DNA of 50,426 nucleotides from contig JAAXXL010000013.1 in the NCBI GenBank assembly GCA_013334485.1, positions 1 to 50,426 on the forward strand, read 5' to 3'. The notes under the pieces were generated by a model. It did not search any database. It had not been told where the DNA came from and saw nothing but the letters and a program-made list of their open reading frames with translations. The stretch comes from Chlorobiaceae bacterium (lineage in GTDB: Bacteria; Bacteroidota; Chlorobiia; Chlorobiales; Chlorobiaceae). Positions within the stretch are counted from its first letter, which is position 1; every line of letters begins with the position of its first letter. The translations under genes were made by a program, and so were the position numbers. Shown here one piece after another: positions 35,202 through 44,264 of this stretch.

Positions 35202-36236
35202 ATGCCGAGCAAAGCCAAACCTGAAACAACACAGAATAAACGCACCTTCAGAAAAGGAGCCGGGCTCCTTCTTATGATCAGCGGTATCGGCATGCTCACT
35301 TTTCTCGGCATAGTACTCTGGATCAACTGGCCGAAAGCCCGCCTCCAGCCGGAACCCTTGAACGCAGAGCTTGAACAGCTCATCAGCCGGATACCCGGCA
35401 AATCCGATGCCCTTATATACGTTGGACTTAAAGATATCCGCGAAAGCCGTCTCTGGATGGAGATCATCCCTGATTCACTCAAAAAAACACCTCTCTTCCA
35501 GCCAAAAGGAGAGCTTGAGACAATCCTGAAAGCGGCAAAAATCAACCCGACCGAAGATATTGACACCCTGCTGATCAGTTTCAGGCGCAGGGGCTACAAA
35601 GAGCAGCACTTTATGGCAGTTGCCTGGGGTCCGTTTACCAAAAAGCTTCCGGAATCGTTTCTCAAAACAAACAGCACAATCTCGGAGAAAATTGGCGGGA
35701 AGCAATGTTACGCAATGGACTCTACCCTCTGGCTCTGCAAGCTCGATCCGAACCGGTTAGCTCTCACGAACAGCCGGAATATGATGCAGGAGTTCCTTGT
35801 TCCAACCGGAAGCTTTTATCAGCGGGACTCACTTACAACCGCCCTTATAAACAAAGCCATATACAAGTCGCACCTCTGGTTTGCCCTCCCCTCTGCATCA
35901 TGGACCTCAGGAGCACTGCAAAGCCTCACCTCAGCTAACCGCGACATGAAAAACCTCGGCAATCTGAACCGAATCCGGAGTATGGCTCTCTCTGTCAGAT
36001 TGAAAGACGGAATCGAGGGACAAAGCGAATGGGTCTATACAACCAGACGGGCGGCTTATTTTTCCTCAACCTTTCTCTGGGGAACAATTAAACTTTCGGA
36101 GCTATCCAGCACAAGAACATCAGAACAGGCAAAAAAACTGCTTGAAAAACTTGAGATTCAGCAAAACTTTGAGTCGGTAATCATTCATACAAACCTTCCC
36201 ATAGAACTTTTCCAGCAGTCCAAAGTGAAAAAGTAG
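35202..36236 (+). CDS. Hypothetical membrane-anchored protein
   Basis: A 344-residue protein with a basic N-terminus, one membrane helix (residues about 21-43, GLLLMISGIGMLTFLGIVLW) and a large region that would face the periplasm. I do not recognise the family. The soluble region alternates predicted strands and helices, has only two cysteines (about 168 and 178) and ends in a lysine-rich tail. It starts 11 nt after the rnhA stop and is probably co-transcribed with it. It converges with tilS, leaving 4 nt between the stops. The DNA composition matches neighbouring core genes, so it is probably a lineage-conserved gene. Confidence 0.6.
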   Translation: MPSKAKPETTQNKRTFRKGAGLLLMISGIGMLTFLGIVLWINWPKARLQPEPLNAELEQLISRIPGKSDALIYVGLKDIRESRLWMEIIPDSLKKTPLFQPKGELETILKAAKINPTEDIDTLLISFRRRGYKEQHFMAVAWGPFTKKLPESFLKTNSTISEKIGGKQCYAMDSTLWLCKLDPNRLALTNSRNMMQEFLVPTGSFYQRDSLTTALINKAIYKSHLWFALPSASWTSGALQSLTSANRDMKNLGNLNRIRSMALSVRLKDGIEGQSEWVYTTRRAAYFSSTFLWGTIKLSELSSTRTSEQAKKLLEKLEIQQNFESVIIHTNLPIELFQQSKVKK

Positions 36237-36240
36237 TCCG

Positions 36241-37254
36241 TTACCCTTCTGTAACACCCTGTTGTCCGGAAGAAGAGATCGTATCTCTCTGAAAACAGAG
36301 CATTTTCCCTTTCCAGAGCACCTGCAAGCCTCTTCCGGCCAAGACCACCTTTCCCGGTCTCGAACTCAAGAGATCAACCAGCTTCTGAAGAGCCTGTGCA
36401 TCTACCGGTGCATCCATATCTCGCAGTGCCCTTTTAAAAATCTCCTTCTGCTCGAAAACCGTCAATTGCCGAAGAGCATCTACCTCCAGTTTACCGTCAA
36501 TAAGCGAAAGACCCGGCTCACGCTCAGCAAGGTTTTCAAAATAGAGTTCAAGAAACTCCTCAAGCTCTCCGGCCTGTTCCGACACTCTCTGGAGCGATGG
36601 CATCAATTTATTGGCAAACCTCTCCTCAATGAGCGGGATGACGCGATTCCTGATAAAATTCCGGTCGAAATCGTCTGAACAGTTGCTGCTGTCAAGACGG
36701 CTTGCAATTCCCTTTCCCTCCAGGTAAGCGCCGATTTCATCCTTTCGGAGCAGCAGCATCGGACGGATAATCCTCTCATTACTGGCTCTGATTCCCTTAA
36801 GAGCGGGAAGAGAAGCTCCTCTGAAAAGGTTAAAGAGAATGGTTTCCGCATTATCGCTGACATGATGCGCGGTGGAGACCTTCGAGAATCCCCGCTCCTT
36901 AAGCACCCTGTCAAAAAAACCATAGCGGAGTATGCGTGCGCTCTCCTCAAGAGACTTTTTCATTTTCTTTGCCTGTTGCCGTGTATCGAACTGCTCCACA
37001 AAACACTCCAGACCGAGCAGAGAGGCTGTCTCACGCACAAAAGCCTCATCACCGTCACTCTCGCTCCCTCGAAGCTGAAAATTGCAGTGAGCCACAGCGA
37101 GCTTGATATGCAAGACCGGTCGCACTGCTTCGAAAAGGGAGAGCATAGCCATTGAATCCGACCCGCCGGAAACCGCAAGAAGTACCCTCTCCCCCTCTTC
37201 AACCAGCCCTCTTCTCTTTATCTGATCGAGAAACTTTTTTTCTACAGCATTCAC
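36241..37254 (-). CDS. tilS: tRNA(Ile)-lysidine synthase
   Basis: A 337-residue enzyme that modifies the wobble cytidine of the isoleucine CAU tRNA to lysidine. The PP-loop ATP motif SGGSDSMAM lies at residues 29-37. The THHVSDNAETILFNLFRG block near 128 and the HCNFQLRG block near 57 are family signatures. The C-terminal part (about 230-337) is the shorter TilS C-domain. It is divergent from psd across 218 nt. Confidence 0.93.
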   Translation of the reverse strand: MNAVEKKFLDQIKRRGLVEEGERVLLAVSGGSDSMAMLSLFEAVRPVLHIKLAVAHCNFQLRGSESDGDEAFVRETASLLGLECFVEQFDTRQQAKKMKKSLEESARILRYGFFDRVLKERGFSKVSTAHHVSDNAETILFNLFRGASLPALKGIRASNERIIRPMLLLRKDEIGAYLEGKGIASRLDSSNCSDDFDRNFIRNRVIPLIEERFANKLMPSLQRVSEQAGELEEFLELYFENLAEREPGLSLIDGKLEVDALRQLTVFEQKEIFKRALRDMDAPVDAQALQKLVDLLSSRPGKVVLAGRGLQVLWKGKMLCFQRDTISSSGQQGVTEG

Positions 37255-37472
37255 TTTTCCTCTCTCGTTATCATATTCCCCTTGAATGGCGATTCGCGCC
37301 TCGATATCTCAACAACAGCCTGAGACAATGCGTAGTCAGGCTTACTGAACATTAAGAGTGCAAATAGTTGCAAAACAAACCAAAAATCTTTACCCTGTTT
37401 TTTCAGGTACAAGATAAATAATTATCATGTTGGTACGCTTACACACAAATAACCGCCCCTCGAGAAAAAAAT

Positions 37473-38093
37473 ATGTTTACTCCCTACGGTTACAGCACCA
37501 TAACAAAAGTTTTACTTCTCTCTCTTTTATCTATTGGTGCCGCCCTGTTTTTCCCGATGGGAGTCAGAATAGCGTTTCTCATTGCCGTAGCCTTTTTTAT
37601 TCTCTTTACCCTCTATTTTTTCCGCGACCCTGAACGAAAAGCTCCAAATGAAGAGCGCATCATTCTTGCGCCGGCAGATGGCAAGATCCTGCTTGTTCAG
37701 AAGCAGGAAGAGAACACACTTGTCAGCATATTCATGTCACCTTTCAATGTTCATGTAAACCGGATACCAATCAGCGGTACCGTGACCAAAGTAAACTACA
37801 AGCCCGGTCAATTCCTGATGGCATTTGACAACCGGAGCATGAAGTGTAATGAAAAAATGGAGATCGGTATTCAGAATGGAGAGATCACCCTGCTCTTCAG
37901 CCAGGTATCAGGATTTCTTGCCCGAAGAATTGTCTGTCCGCTGCAGGCAGGCGAGCATGTCACAATCGGCAACCGTTTCGGAATGATAAAATTCGGTTCC
38001 AGAGTTGATCTCATCCTTCCTTCCAATGCCAACGTTGAGGTTCTGGTCGGCCAGAAGTCAGTCGCAGGCCGAACCGTCCTTGCTCGATATTGA
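37473..38093 (+). CDS. psd: Phosphatidylserine decarboxylase, short type
   Basis: This 206-residue pyruvoyl enzyme makes phosphatidylethanolamine. Two hydrophobic segments near the N-terminus (about 8-48) anchor it in the inner membrane. [36 protein letters not shown] and [11 protein letters not shown] (about 170) are family blocks; self-cleavage is expected between the Gly and Ser of FGSR, giving the pyruvoyl group. It is of the short archaeal-type length, unlike E. coli Psd (about 320 residues). tatA follows 79 nt later. No pssA gene is in the window. Confidence 0.93.
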   Translation: MFTPYGYSTITKVLLLSLLSIGAALFFPMGVRIAFLIAVAFFILFTLYFFRDPERKAPNEERIILAPADGKILLVQKQEENTLVSIFMSPFNVHVNRIPISGTVTKVNYKPGQFLMAFDNRSMKCNEKMEIGIQNGEITLLFSQVSGFLARRIVCPLQAGEHVTIGNRFGMIKFGSRVDLILPSNANVEVLVGQKSVAGRTVLARY

Positions 38094-38172
38094 AAAGAGT
38101 TGGTTTAGGAGAGTTGATTTCTTATATAATCGTATTACCTGTTTAAATTTTATCATCACTGAAGGAGTTGCA

Positions 38173-38373
38173 ATGTTTGGATTAGGTGGACAGGAACTCA
38201 TTCTTATACTGCTCATAATTCTGCTGTTGTTCGGGGCAAAAAAACTTCCTGAACTGGCTAAAGGTCTTGGAAAGGGTATGAGAGAGTTCAAGAAGGCACA
38301 GAATGAGATCGAAGAGGAGTTCAACAAAGCTGCCGATGAGCCCCCGAAAAAGGATAAATCCACTGTTGCTTGA
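38173..38373 (+). CDS. tatA: Sec-independent translocase protein TatA/TatE
   Basis: A 66-residue protein with one N-terminal membrane helix ([13 protein letters not shown]), the hinge [23 protein letters not shown], and an acidic/basic C-tail, the standard TatA structure. Oligomers of TatA form the pore that exports folded proteins with twin-arginine signals. The ATG at 38173 is preceded by GAAGGAG at 38161-38167, an ideal Shine-Dalgarno. TatB and TatC are not in the window. Confidence 0.93.
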   Translation: MFGLGGQELILILLIILLLFGAKKLPELAKGLGKGMREFKKAQNEIEEEFNKAADEPPKKDKSTVA

Positions 38374-38393
38374 TACGCATCAAAGCATCTCTT

Positions 38394-38419
38394 CAAAAAG
38401 CCCTCGAAAGGGCTTTTTG
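38394..38419 (+). terminator. Rho-independent terminator after tatA
   Basis: CAAAAAGCCCT / AGGGCTTTTTG is a perfect 11-bp stem with a CGAA tetraloop and an internal T5 run on the 3' side. It lies 20 nt after the tatA stop and could work in both directions. Confidence 0.88.
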
Positions 38420-38534
38420 AGCATCTATAGCAGTTACCTGAAAGAAGAGAAAGCGACAATTTGCGTAATCTTGTCGTTTTCCTTTTTTTAACGTTATCTT
38501 TCTCTCTAACTGCCCAGATTAAGAAACCCCGGCC

Positions 38535-40241
38535 ATGCTATTCAGCCTCTACATCAAAAATTTCGCTCTTATCCAAGAGCTTACCGTTGAGTTTGGAACT
38601 GGTCTAACCATTATAACCGGCGAAACAGGTGCAGGCAAATCCATTCTTATCGGCGCCCTGAACACTGTTCTCGGGGAACGGGCAAGCAGTGACCTCGTGC
38701 GCTCAGGCGCCAGCAAAGCTGTTATAGAAGCAATACTTAGAGATGTCAGGAGCAGCAAGATTGATGCCCTTCTGAATAGTTCGGAAATCGAGCCGGCCCC
38801 GGAACTTATTCTCCGCAGGGAACTCTCTGCAACCGGTCAATCGCGATGCTTCATCAATGACACCCCATGCACAGTATCACTCCTTAAACAAATTGGGGAG
38901 CTGCTGATTGATCTGCACGGCCAGCATGACCATCAGCTTCTTCTTCGTACTGAAACCCACGAAACACTTCTTGATGACTTTGCAGGAAGCCTGCCCGAAA
39001 TCACGACATACCGGCACACCCGTTTACTGCTTCGGAATTCTCAGCATGAGATAGAACGACTCAATAAAGAGGTGACTGAAATTCGCAATAAAAAAGAGCT
39101 GCTCGATTTTCAGCTTAATGAACTCGGTGCACTCGACCTCAAAAACGGTGAAGAAGAATCAGCAGAAACAGAAATCACGCTTCTTGAAAACGCAGAAACC
39201 CTTTTTACACTGAGCACGGCTTTGAGCGATTTGCTCTATGACAGTGAACATTCAGCTTACTCCGCCTTAAGCACCGCTATTCATACACTTGAAAAACTCT
39301 CAGGTATTGATAAACGCTTTGACATTCACCTTGAAGAGACTCGAACAGCCAAAAGCATTGTGGATGAGCTTGCCCGATTCAGCCGAAGTTATTCTGCTGA
39401 TATTGATTTCAATCCCGTAAGGCTGGAAACTCTTCGTGAACGACAGCTCCAGCTTCAGCGTATATGCAAAAAATATGGACGCTCCATCCCGGAGCTTATC
39501 GAACTGAGAGACGAACTCGACACACGAATAGCTTTGGAGATTAATCTTGAGGATGAGATTGCCCGCATCGAAAGTGAAATCACGAGGCTAAAAGCGGAAC
39601 TCTCAAAAAATGCAGAGAGCGTTTCAGTCAAACGGCAAAAGGGGGCTCGCCGTCTTGAACAGGTGATACAGGAGCAACTTGCGAATCTCGGTATACCGAA
39701 GGCCGCCTTCATCGTCAGCATAACGCATGAAGAGCAGGGAAACGGTGAGATTTCAATTGAAGGGAGAACATATGTAGCACTTGCTAACGGCTATGACCGT
39801 ATAGAGTTTCTGATTTCCACCAATCAAGGTGAAAAACCAAAACCACTCGTCAAAGTAGCCTCCGGAGGTGAGATATCAAGAATCATGCTCGCCCTGAAAA
39901 GCGCACTTGCAGAATCCGCTGAACTACCGATCCTTATTTTCGATGAGATCGATACCGGTATCAGCGGCCGTATTGCAGATGCAGTCGGTAAAAGCCTGAA
40001 ATCCCTCTCACGACTTCACCAGATCATCGCCATCACCCACCTGCCTCAGATAGCCGCAATGGCCGACCTGCACCTGTCAGTAGAGAAATCCATGCAGGAA
40101 GAGAGAACTGTAACCGAGGTAACTGTTCTGAGCCATGAATGCCGCCTGCAGGCTATAGCGTCTCTCATCAGTGGAAACAAGATATCACCATCATCACTCA
40201 ATCTGGCGGCAGAACTGGTCGCTGGAGCAGAAATGGTGTAA
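38535..40241 (+). CDS. recN: DNA repair protein RecN
   Basis: This 568-residue SMC-like ATPase acts in recombinational double-strand break repair. Walker A is GETGAGKSIL (about 31-40) in the ATPase head. A long coiled coil (about 170-370) with a turn follows, then the signature region VASGGEISRIMLALKSALA near 443 and Walker B LPILIFDEIDTGISG near 465, with HLPQIA near 510. Length and order match RecN. It converges with the aminotransferase gene with a single base between the stops (40241/40243), so transcripts must overlap. Confidence 0.95.
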   Translation: MLFSLYIKNFALIQELTVEFGTGLTIITGETGAGKSILIGALNTVLGERASSDLVRSGASKAVIEAILRDVRSSKIDALLNSSEIEPAPELILRRELSATGQSRCFINDTPCTVSLLKQIGELLIDLHGQHDHQLLLRTETHETLLDDFAGSLPEITTYRHTRLLLRNSQHEIERLNKEVTEIRNKKELLDFQLNELGALDLKNGEEESAETEITLLENAETLFTLSTALSDLLYDSEHSAYSALSTAIHTLEKLSGIDKRFDIHLEETRTAKSIVDELARFSRSYSADIDFNPVRLETLRERQLQLQRICKKYGRSIPELIELRDELDTRIALEINLEDEIARIESEITRLKAELSKNAESVSVKRQKGARRLEQVIQEQLANLGIPKAAFIVSITHEEQGNGEISIEGRTYVALANGYDRIEFLISTNQGEKPKPLVKVASGGEISRIMLALKSALAESAELPILIFDEIDTGISGRIADAVGKSLKSLSRLHQIIAITHLPQIAAMADLHLSVEKSMQEERTVTEVTVLSHECRLQAIASLISGNKISPSSLNLAAELVAGAEMV

Positions 40242-40242
40242 T

Positions 40243-41421
40243 TTATTTTGTAACACACATACTCATCACCTCACGCATTACAGTGCAAGTCCTATCTATA
40301 TCTTCCTGCCTAAGGGTTGGATGAACAAGAAACATAAGAGCTTGCTCGCCAAGCTCCCTGGCAACCGGCAACCGTTCTGCAGGACGCCAGCCAGTGTTAT
40401 CAAAAGCTTTTTCAAGGTAAATCTCCGGACACACTCCAGTGTAACAGGGAACTCCCCTTGCATTAATTTCATCCATAATCCTGTCTCTGTTCCAACCCTC
40501 TTTCAACATTGAGGGCTCAACAAATACATAGCACTTATAGGCGGCATGCTCAACCCATAAAGGAATAAAAGGAACCTTTAATCCTTTTATAGATGCGGCT
40601 GCATTCCAGATAGCTGATGCATTCTTCTGACGCTTTGCGGTCCAATCCGCCATTCGCGTCAACTGAATCCGACCAAGTACGGCCTGCATCTCCGTCATCC
40701 TGAAATTAGTACCGAACGAATCATGAAGCCAGCGAAATCCCGGCTGATGACTCCGGTTATATACCGCATCCCAGCTTTTACCGTGATCTTTATAGGCCCA
40801 CATTCTTGACCACAAGGCTTTATCACTGGTTGTCACCATGCCACCCTCTCCACCAGTCGTCATAATTTTATCCTGGCAAAAACTCCATGCACCAATATGG
40901 CCAATGGTACCAACCGACCTGCCCTTATATTTCGCACCGTGAGCTTGAGCACAATCCTCAACCACCTTGAGGCCATGTTGCTTCACAAGATACATAATTG
41001 GATCCATATCACAGGGATAACCAACAAGATGAACCGGTATGACAGCCTTGGTTTTTGATGTTATCCTGGCCGCAATACTCTCAGATGTCAGAGTCATAGA
41101 ATTGCTGTCAACATCGGCTATAACCGGAACCGCACCCCGCATTACCACAGCACTTGCTGATGCAAGGAAAGTATAACTCGGAACAATCACCTCATCCCCT
41201 ATCCCGATCTCAAGAGCCTCTAGCGCAAGTTCCAGCGCTGCCGTTCCATTCGTTAGAGCTATCGCATGCCGGCTCCCAGCCCATTCAGCAAACTCTTTCT
41301 CAAATTCACGACACTCCTGACCAGTCCAGTAATTAACCTTGTTGGACAAGAGAACCCGGGAAACAGCATCAGCTTCTTCCTGGGTAAATAAGGGCCAAGG
41401 GGGAAATGAGGTATTAAGCAT
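40243..41421 (-). CDS. DegT/DnrJ/EryC1-type sugar aminotransferase (PglE/VioA-like)
   Basis: A PLP aminotransferase of about 392 residues that typically aminates a 4-keto-6-deoxy NDP-sugar. The PLP lysine K185 is in GAWSFCQDKIMTTGGEGG, and D156 is in VVEDCAQAHGA. It is the last gene of the right-hand operon. I choose the ATG at 41421 (MLNTSFPPWP), 13 nt after the acpS stop. The frame is open upstream to an ATG at 41466 inside acpS, and a run of ten T residues on the coding strand (41425-41434) lies between. The product sugar is unknown; bacillosamine- or viosamine-like 4-amino sugars are typical. Confidence 0.82.
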   Translation of the reverse strand: MLNTSFPPWPLFTQEEADAVSRVLLSNKVNYWTGQECREFEKEFAEWAGSRHAIALTNGTAALELALEALEIGIGDEVIVPSYTFLASASAVVMRGAVPVIADVDSNSMTLTSESIAARITSKTKAVIPVHLVGYPCDMDPIMYLVKQHGLKVVEDCAQAHGAKYKGRSVGTIGHIGAWSFCQDKIMTTGGEGGMVTTSDKALWSRMWAYKDHGKSWDAVYNRSHQPGFRWLHDSFGTNFRMTEMQAVLGRIQLTRMADWTAKRQKNASAIWNAAASIKGLKVPFIPLWVEHAAYKCYVFVEPSMLKEGWNRDRIMDEINARGVPCYTGVCPEIYLEKAFDNTGWRPAERLPVARELGEQALMFLVHPTLRQEDIDRTCTVMREVMSMCVTK

Positions 41422-41434
41422 ATCAAAAAAAAAA

Positions 41435-41824
41435 TCAAATAATTGAATTCTGCGCATCAGGGCCAACAGCTACGACCACAATAGCCATAGCGGTTTTCTT
41501 GCTATGTGACAAGCTGACCCGAATAGCAAGATTCAATTTTGCTACTTGCGGATCTGAGATAACAAAAAAAGGTTTTCCTTCTTTGTCATTAGCAATTTCA
41601 ATCTGACGGAGATCTACTTTGCAAAAAGGATAAAGAGCTTTCAACAACGCCTCTTTAGCACACCAACGTGCAGCATAGTGAGCCTCGGGATTTTTGAACG
41701 ATTTACAATACAGGTGTTCTGCTTCAGTAAACAGTTTATGCTGAGCTCCCGATTCCAGTTTTGAGAGCATATTATGCCAGCGATCTATATCTTCACAATC
41801 AATTCCAACATTGAAATTTTCCAT
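41435..41824 (-). CDS. acpS: Holo-ACP synthase-like phosphopantetheinyl transferase
   Basis: A 129-residue AcpS-type enzyme that would attach phosphopantetheine to the serine of ACPs. VGIDCEDIDRW carries the metal-binding Asp, FTEAEHLYC and YAARWCAKEALLKAL carry the second acidic motif, and VSLSHSKKTAMAIVV ends the fold. Its place inside an operon with two ACPs suggests a dedicated enzyme, while a housekeeping AcpS probably exists elsewhere. The stop at 41435 lies 13 nt before the downstream aminotransferase start. Confidence 0.88.
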   Translation of the reverse strand: MENFNVGIDCEDIDRWHNMLSKLESGAQHKLFTEAEHLYCKSFKNPEAHYAARWCAKEALLKALYPFCKVDLRQIEIANDKEGKPFFVISDPQVAKLNLAIRVSLSHSKKTAMAIVVVAVGPDAQNSII

Positions 41825-41839
41825 GTTTAATATTGCTGA

Positions 41840-43984
41840 TTAAACATCTATTCCGCGAATAAATTCGCACACAGGCAATACTAAATCATTTATATGAAAA
41901 ACGAAACAATTTGACCTATCACCCGGTTGAAAACCAAGATCAAGAAACATATTTTGGACAAGACTGTTTTTTGCCGTATGAATATATTCACCAAATACCT
42001 CTGTGACGCCTTCCTTGACGGCCTCAATCAGCAATGTAGCCAGCATATATTTTTCCATATGACGTCCAAGCACGCGACAACTCATCAACCAGGTATCGAT
42101 ATGCCAGGAAGTACCACTCTTTTTAACAAGAATTACCCCAATCAAGCCATGATCCCCAAATTTATCTGTCAATCGGAACCATCTTGTCCACCAATCCGGA
42201 GATTCAGCCTTGCTTCGAATCTGCTCCTCACTGTATCGCCTGGAAGTCAGATTGAACTGGTTGGTTTTATTTATCAATTGGGTCGAACGAGTAAGGGTTA
42301 TAGAATCGATTGATCCGCTCTGTGCAACCATTTCAAGGCCAGAAAGGAACTCTTCCACTGTTGCTGCACTTGTCTCGAACTCCTGTCGAACAATATTTGA
42401 CTGGTAACTCTTATGTCGCTCAGCATCCTCTTCCGTCAGCACAATAGACTCAAAATACATGCCATGATCCAGGGCCTCGAGCATCTCCCAGGGTTTGCTG
42501 CCACACTCAGGAACAATTACATCGGGCAAACGGGAACGAACCCATGCCCGTTCAAGCGGATTATCATCCAAAAACACAAAACTATCAAGTCCTAAAGATA
42601 ATTTCGTTGCCATCTCCTGAATATTCGAAGCTTTATCCTGCCAGTTAGCAATAAACAGAACAAAATCATCCATTCGAAGAATCATGGAATCATGTTCCCT
42701 GAAAGGCAACTCCGCATCATCAAGGTTATTTTTCGAACAAACCGCAAGTAAAACACCCCGCCCCTTTAGCTCCTTCACATAATGCTGAAGATCAAGATGG
42801 CACTCTCCTTCCGGAGATGGGGGACCAATAACGATACCTGATAAACCATCTTCACCAATCACTCCGCCCCAGAGAGTATTGTCGAGATCAAGCACAAGCA
42901 CCTTGGCTGAATAACCAAAAGCAGCACGCAAATTGGCCGTAAGATGATCGGCCAGTAGTGGAAGTGCTTCCGGAGAAGGATAGAGTCTGCTGGAATACCA
43001 GTCAGCCTCCGAATGAAATTGATGACCAAGACGCAGAGCAACCTTGACCATAGAACAAAACGAGACACTGGGAGGCAGATTTTCGGCAAGCATTGCATTA
43101 ATGGTAGCAATCATGCGAACACGTCCGCCGGGCTGAGTCTCCTCCAATCCTCCCCATGAAGCATATAAAGGAAGATCAAAACCAACCTGAATCAGATGGC
43201 AAGGATTCCGCTTCAGGAGCACATCCCATAGAGTACGCAAATCTTCAGTGAATTTTTCCGCAGTTCCCTTCTGCGACAAAGGAGACAAGCCTATATCGCG
43301 ATGATTGAGCAGAAGGATTACCGCCTGGGGATTGAAAGCATAGAGGGTCGAAGTGGGGTCCAAAATATCTTGCCGGAAGTTAGAAAATCCTCCTTCATGC
43401 ATCACAACATGAATTCCATCCCTGAAACAGAGCGCCTGAATTACAGAAGCAAGAAACGAGGTTGTAGAACTGCCAAGCAAGGCAAGCCGGATTGTTTGAC
43501 GCGCCTGCCATTGATCAGAGTTAAGTATTTTTTTGAGTAACACCTCGCATCGGACCATAAATGAATAGGGGGGAGCCAACGACAAGGCAAGTTTCAAAGA
43601 ATAAGCTGCCCTGGAAAATTGCCTGGTACGTACCAATAACCTGACCAGATGCAACAAGAGAAAAGGATCCACTTTCGACATGGATTTTATAAGAGCATCG
43701 AAAAGCTGTATCGCATCCCTGTAGTTTCCCTGCCGTACAAGAAACCGTGCATACAAATAGCGAGGCAAACTTCGCTCATCAAGTGCAAGTGAATTGATCC
43801 AATCATGCAACGGCAGGGAAGATACCTCAATCCGGGCTTCCAGCACCATATCCAACGCTTCTGCTGCATCAAGCGAAAAAGAGCCCCCATTTTTCTGCAA
43901 TAAACCAGGAAGCAGTTCAACAAGCCCCTGGTCATCATGCTGACTGCATACATATTCAATCAACTCTCTCGTTAACATGGGCAT
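41840..43984 (-). CDS. FkbH-like HAD-superfamily protein with N-terminal extension
   Basis: A large protein of about 714 residues. The HAD domain starts at VLVLDLDNTLWGGVIGEDG (the first Asp is the nucleophile; about 362-380), with VCSKNN and FLDDNPLERAWVR downstream. FkbH homologs load a glyceryl unit from 1,3-bisphosphoglycerate onto an ACP. An N-terminal helical region (about 70-155) and an SGNH-like block (LLGSSTTSFLA near 170) precede the HAD; an acetyltransferase-like C-terminus (about 580-714) follows. I prefer the ATG at 43984, 7 nt after the ACP stop; a start at 44017 would overlap the ACP gene. The target ACP is probably the adjacent one. Confidence 0.82.
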   Translation of the reverse strand: MPMLTRELIEYVCSQHDDQGLVELLPGLLQKNGGSFSLDAAEALDMVLEARIEVSSLPLHDWINSLALDERSLPRYLYARFLVRQGNYRDAIQLFDALIKSMSKVDPFLLLHLVRLLVRTRQFSRAAYSLKLALSLAPPYSFMVRCEVLLKKILNSDQWQARQTIRLALLGSSTTSFLASVIQALCFRDGIHVVMHEGGFSNFRQDILDPTSTLYAFNPQAVILLLNHRDIGLSPLSQKGTAEKFTEDLRTLWDVLLKRNPCHLIQVGFDLPLYASWGGLEETQPGGRVRMIATINAMLAENLPPSVSFCSMVKVALRLGHQFHSEADWYSSRLYPSPEALPLLADHLTANLRAAFGYSAKVLVLDLDNTLWGGVIGEDGLSGIVIGPPSPEGECHLDLQHYVKELKGRGVLLAVCSKNNLDDAELPFREHDSMILRMDDFVLFIANWQDKASNIQEMATKLSLGLDSFVFLDDNPLERAWVRSRLPDVIVPECGSKPWEMLEALDHGMYFESIVLTEEDAERHKSYQSNIVRQEFETSAATVEEFLSGLEMVAQSGSIDSITLTRSTQLINKTNQFNLTSRRYSEEQIRSKAESPDWWTRWFRLTDKFGDHGLIGVILVKKSGTSWHIDTWLMSCRVLGRHMEKYMLATLLIEAVKEGVTEVFGEYIHTAKNSLVQNMFLDLGFQPGDRSNCFVFHINDLVLPVCEFIRGIDV

Positions 43985-43991
43985 CTGCTGA

Positions 43992-44246
43992 TTACCGATC
44001 GCAAAAATGGCGCTCAATTGCTTTCATAAAACCTGCAACAGATTTTACGGATGAAACCTCTTCGGTAGACATTCTGACTGCAAATTCTTCTTCTATTGCC
44101 AACACCAGCTTGATATGAGCAACTGAATCCCAATCCTCGATATCCTCTCGCATGGTTGATGGTGCAATATGCATGGTATCATCATCGAATATCTCTCTGA
44201 ATATGGTACGCAACTTAATTATTACATCACTGTTTAAAAGTGGCAT
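43992..44246 (-). CDS. Acyl carrier protein, first
   Basis: An 84-residue ACP with the phosphopantetheine-accepting serine S41 in EDWDSVAHIKLVLAIEEEF. Helical four-bundle layout and acidic character fit. It is 7 nt from the FkbH gene, so it is the likely carrier of the glyceryl group. Its C-terminal tail ERHFCDR is unusual in containing Cys and His. Confidence 0.88.
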   Translation of the reverse strand: MPLLNSDVIIKLRTIFREIFDDDTMHIAPSTMREDIEDWDSVAHIKLVLAIEEEFAVRMSTEEVSSVKSVAGFMKAIERHFCDR

Positions 44247-44264
44247 ATTTTAATAAATTTTGAA

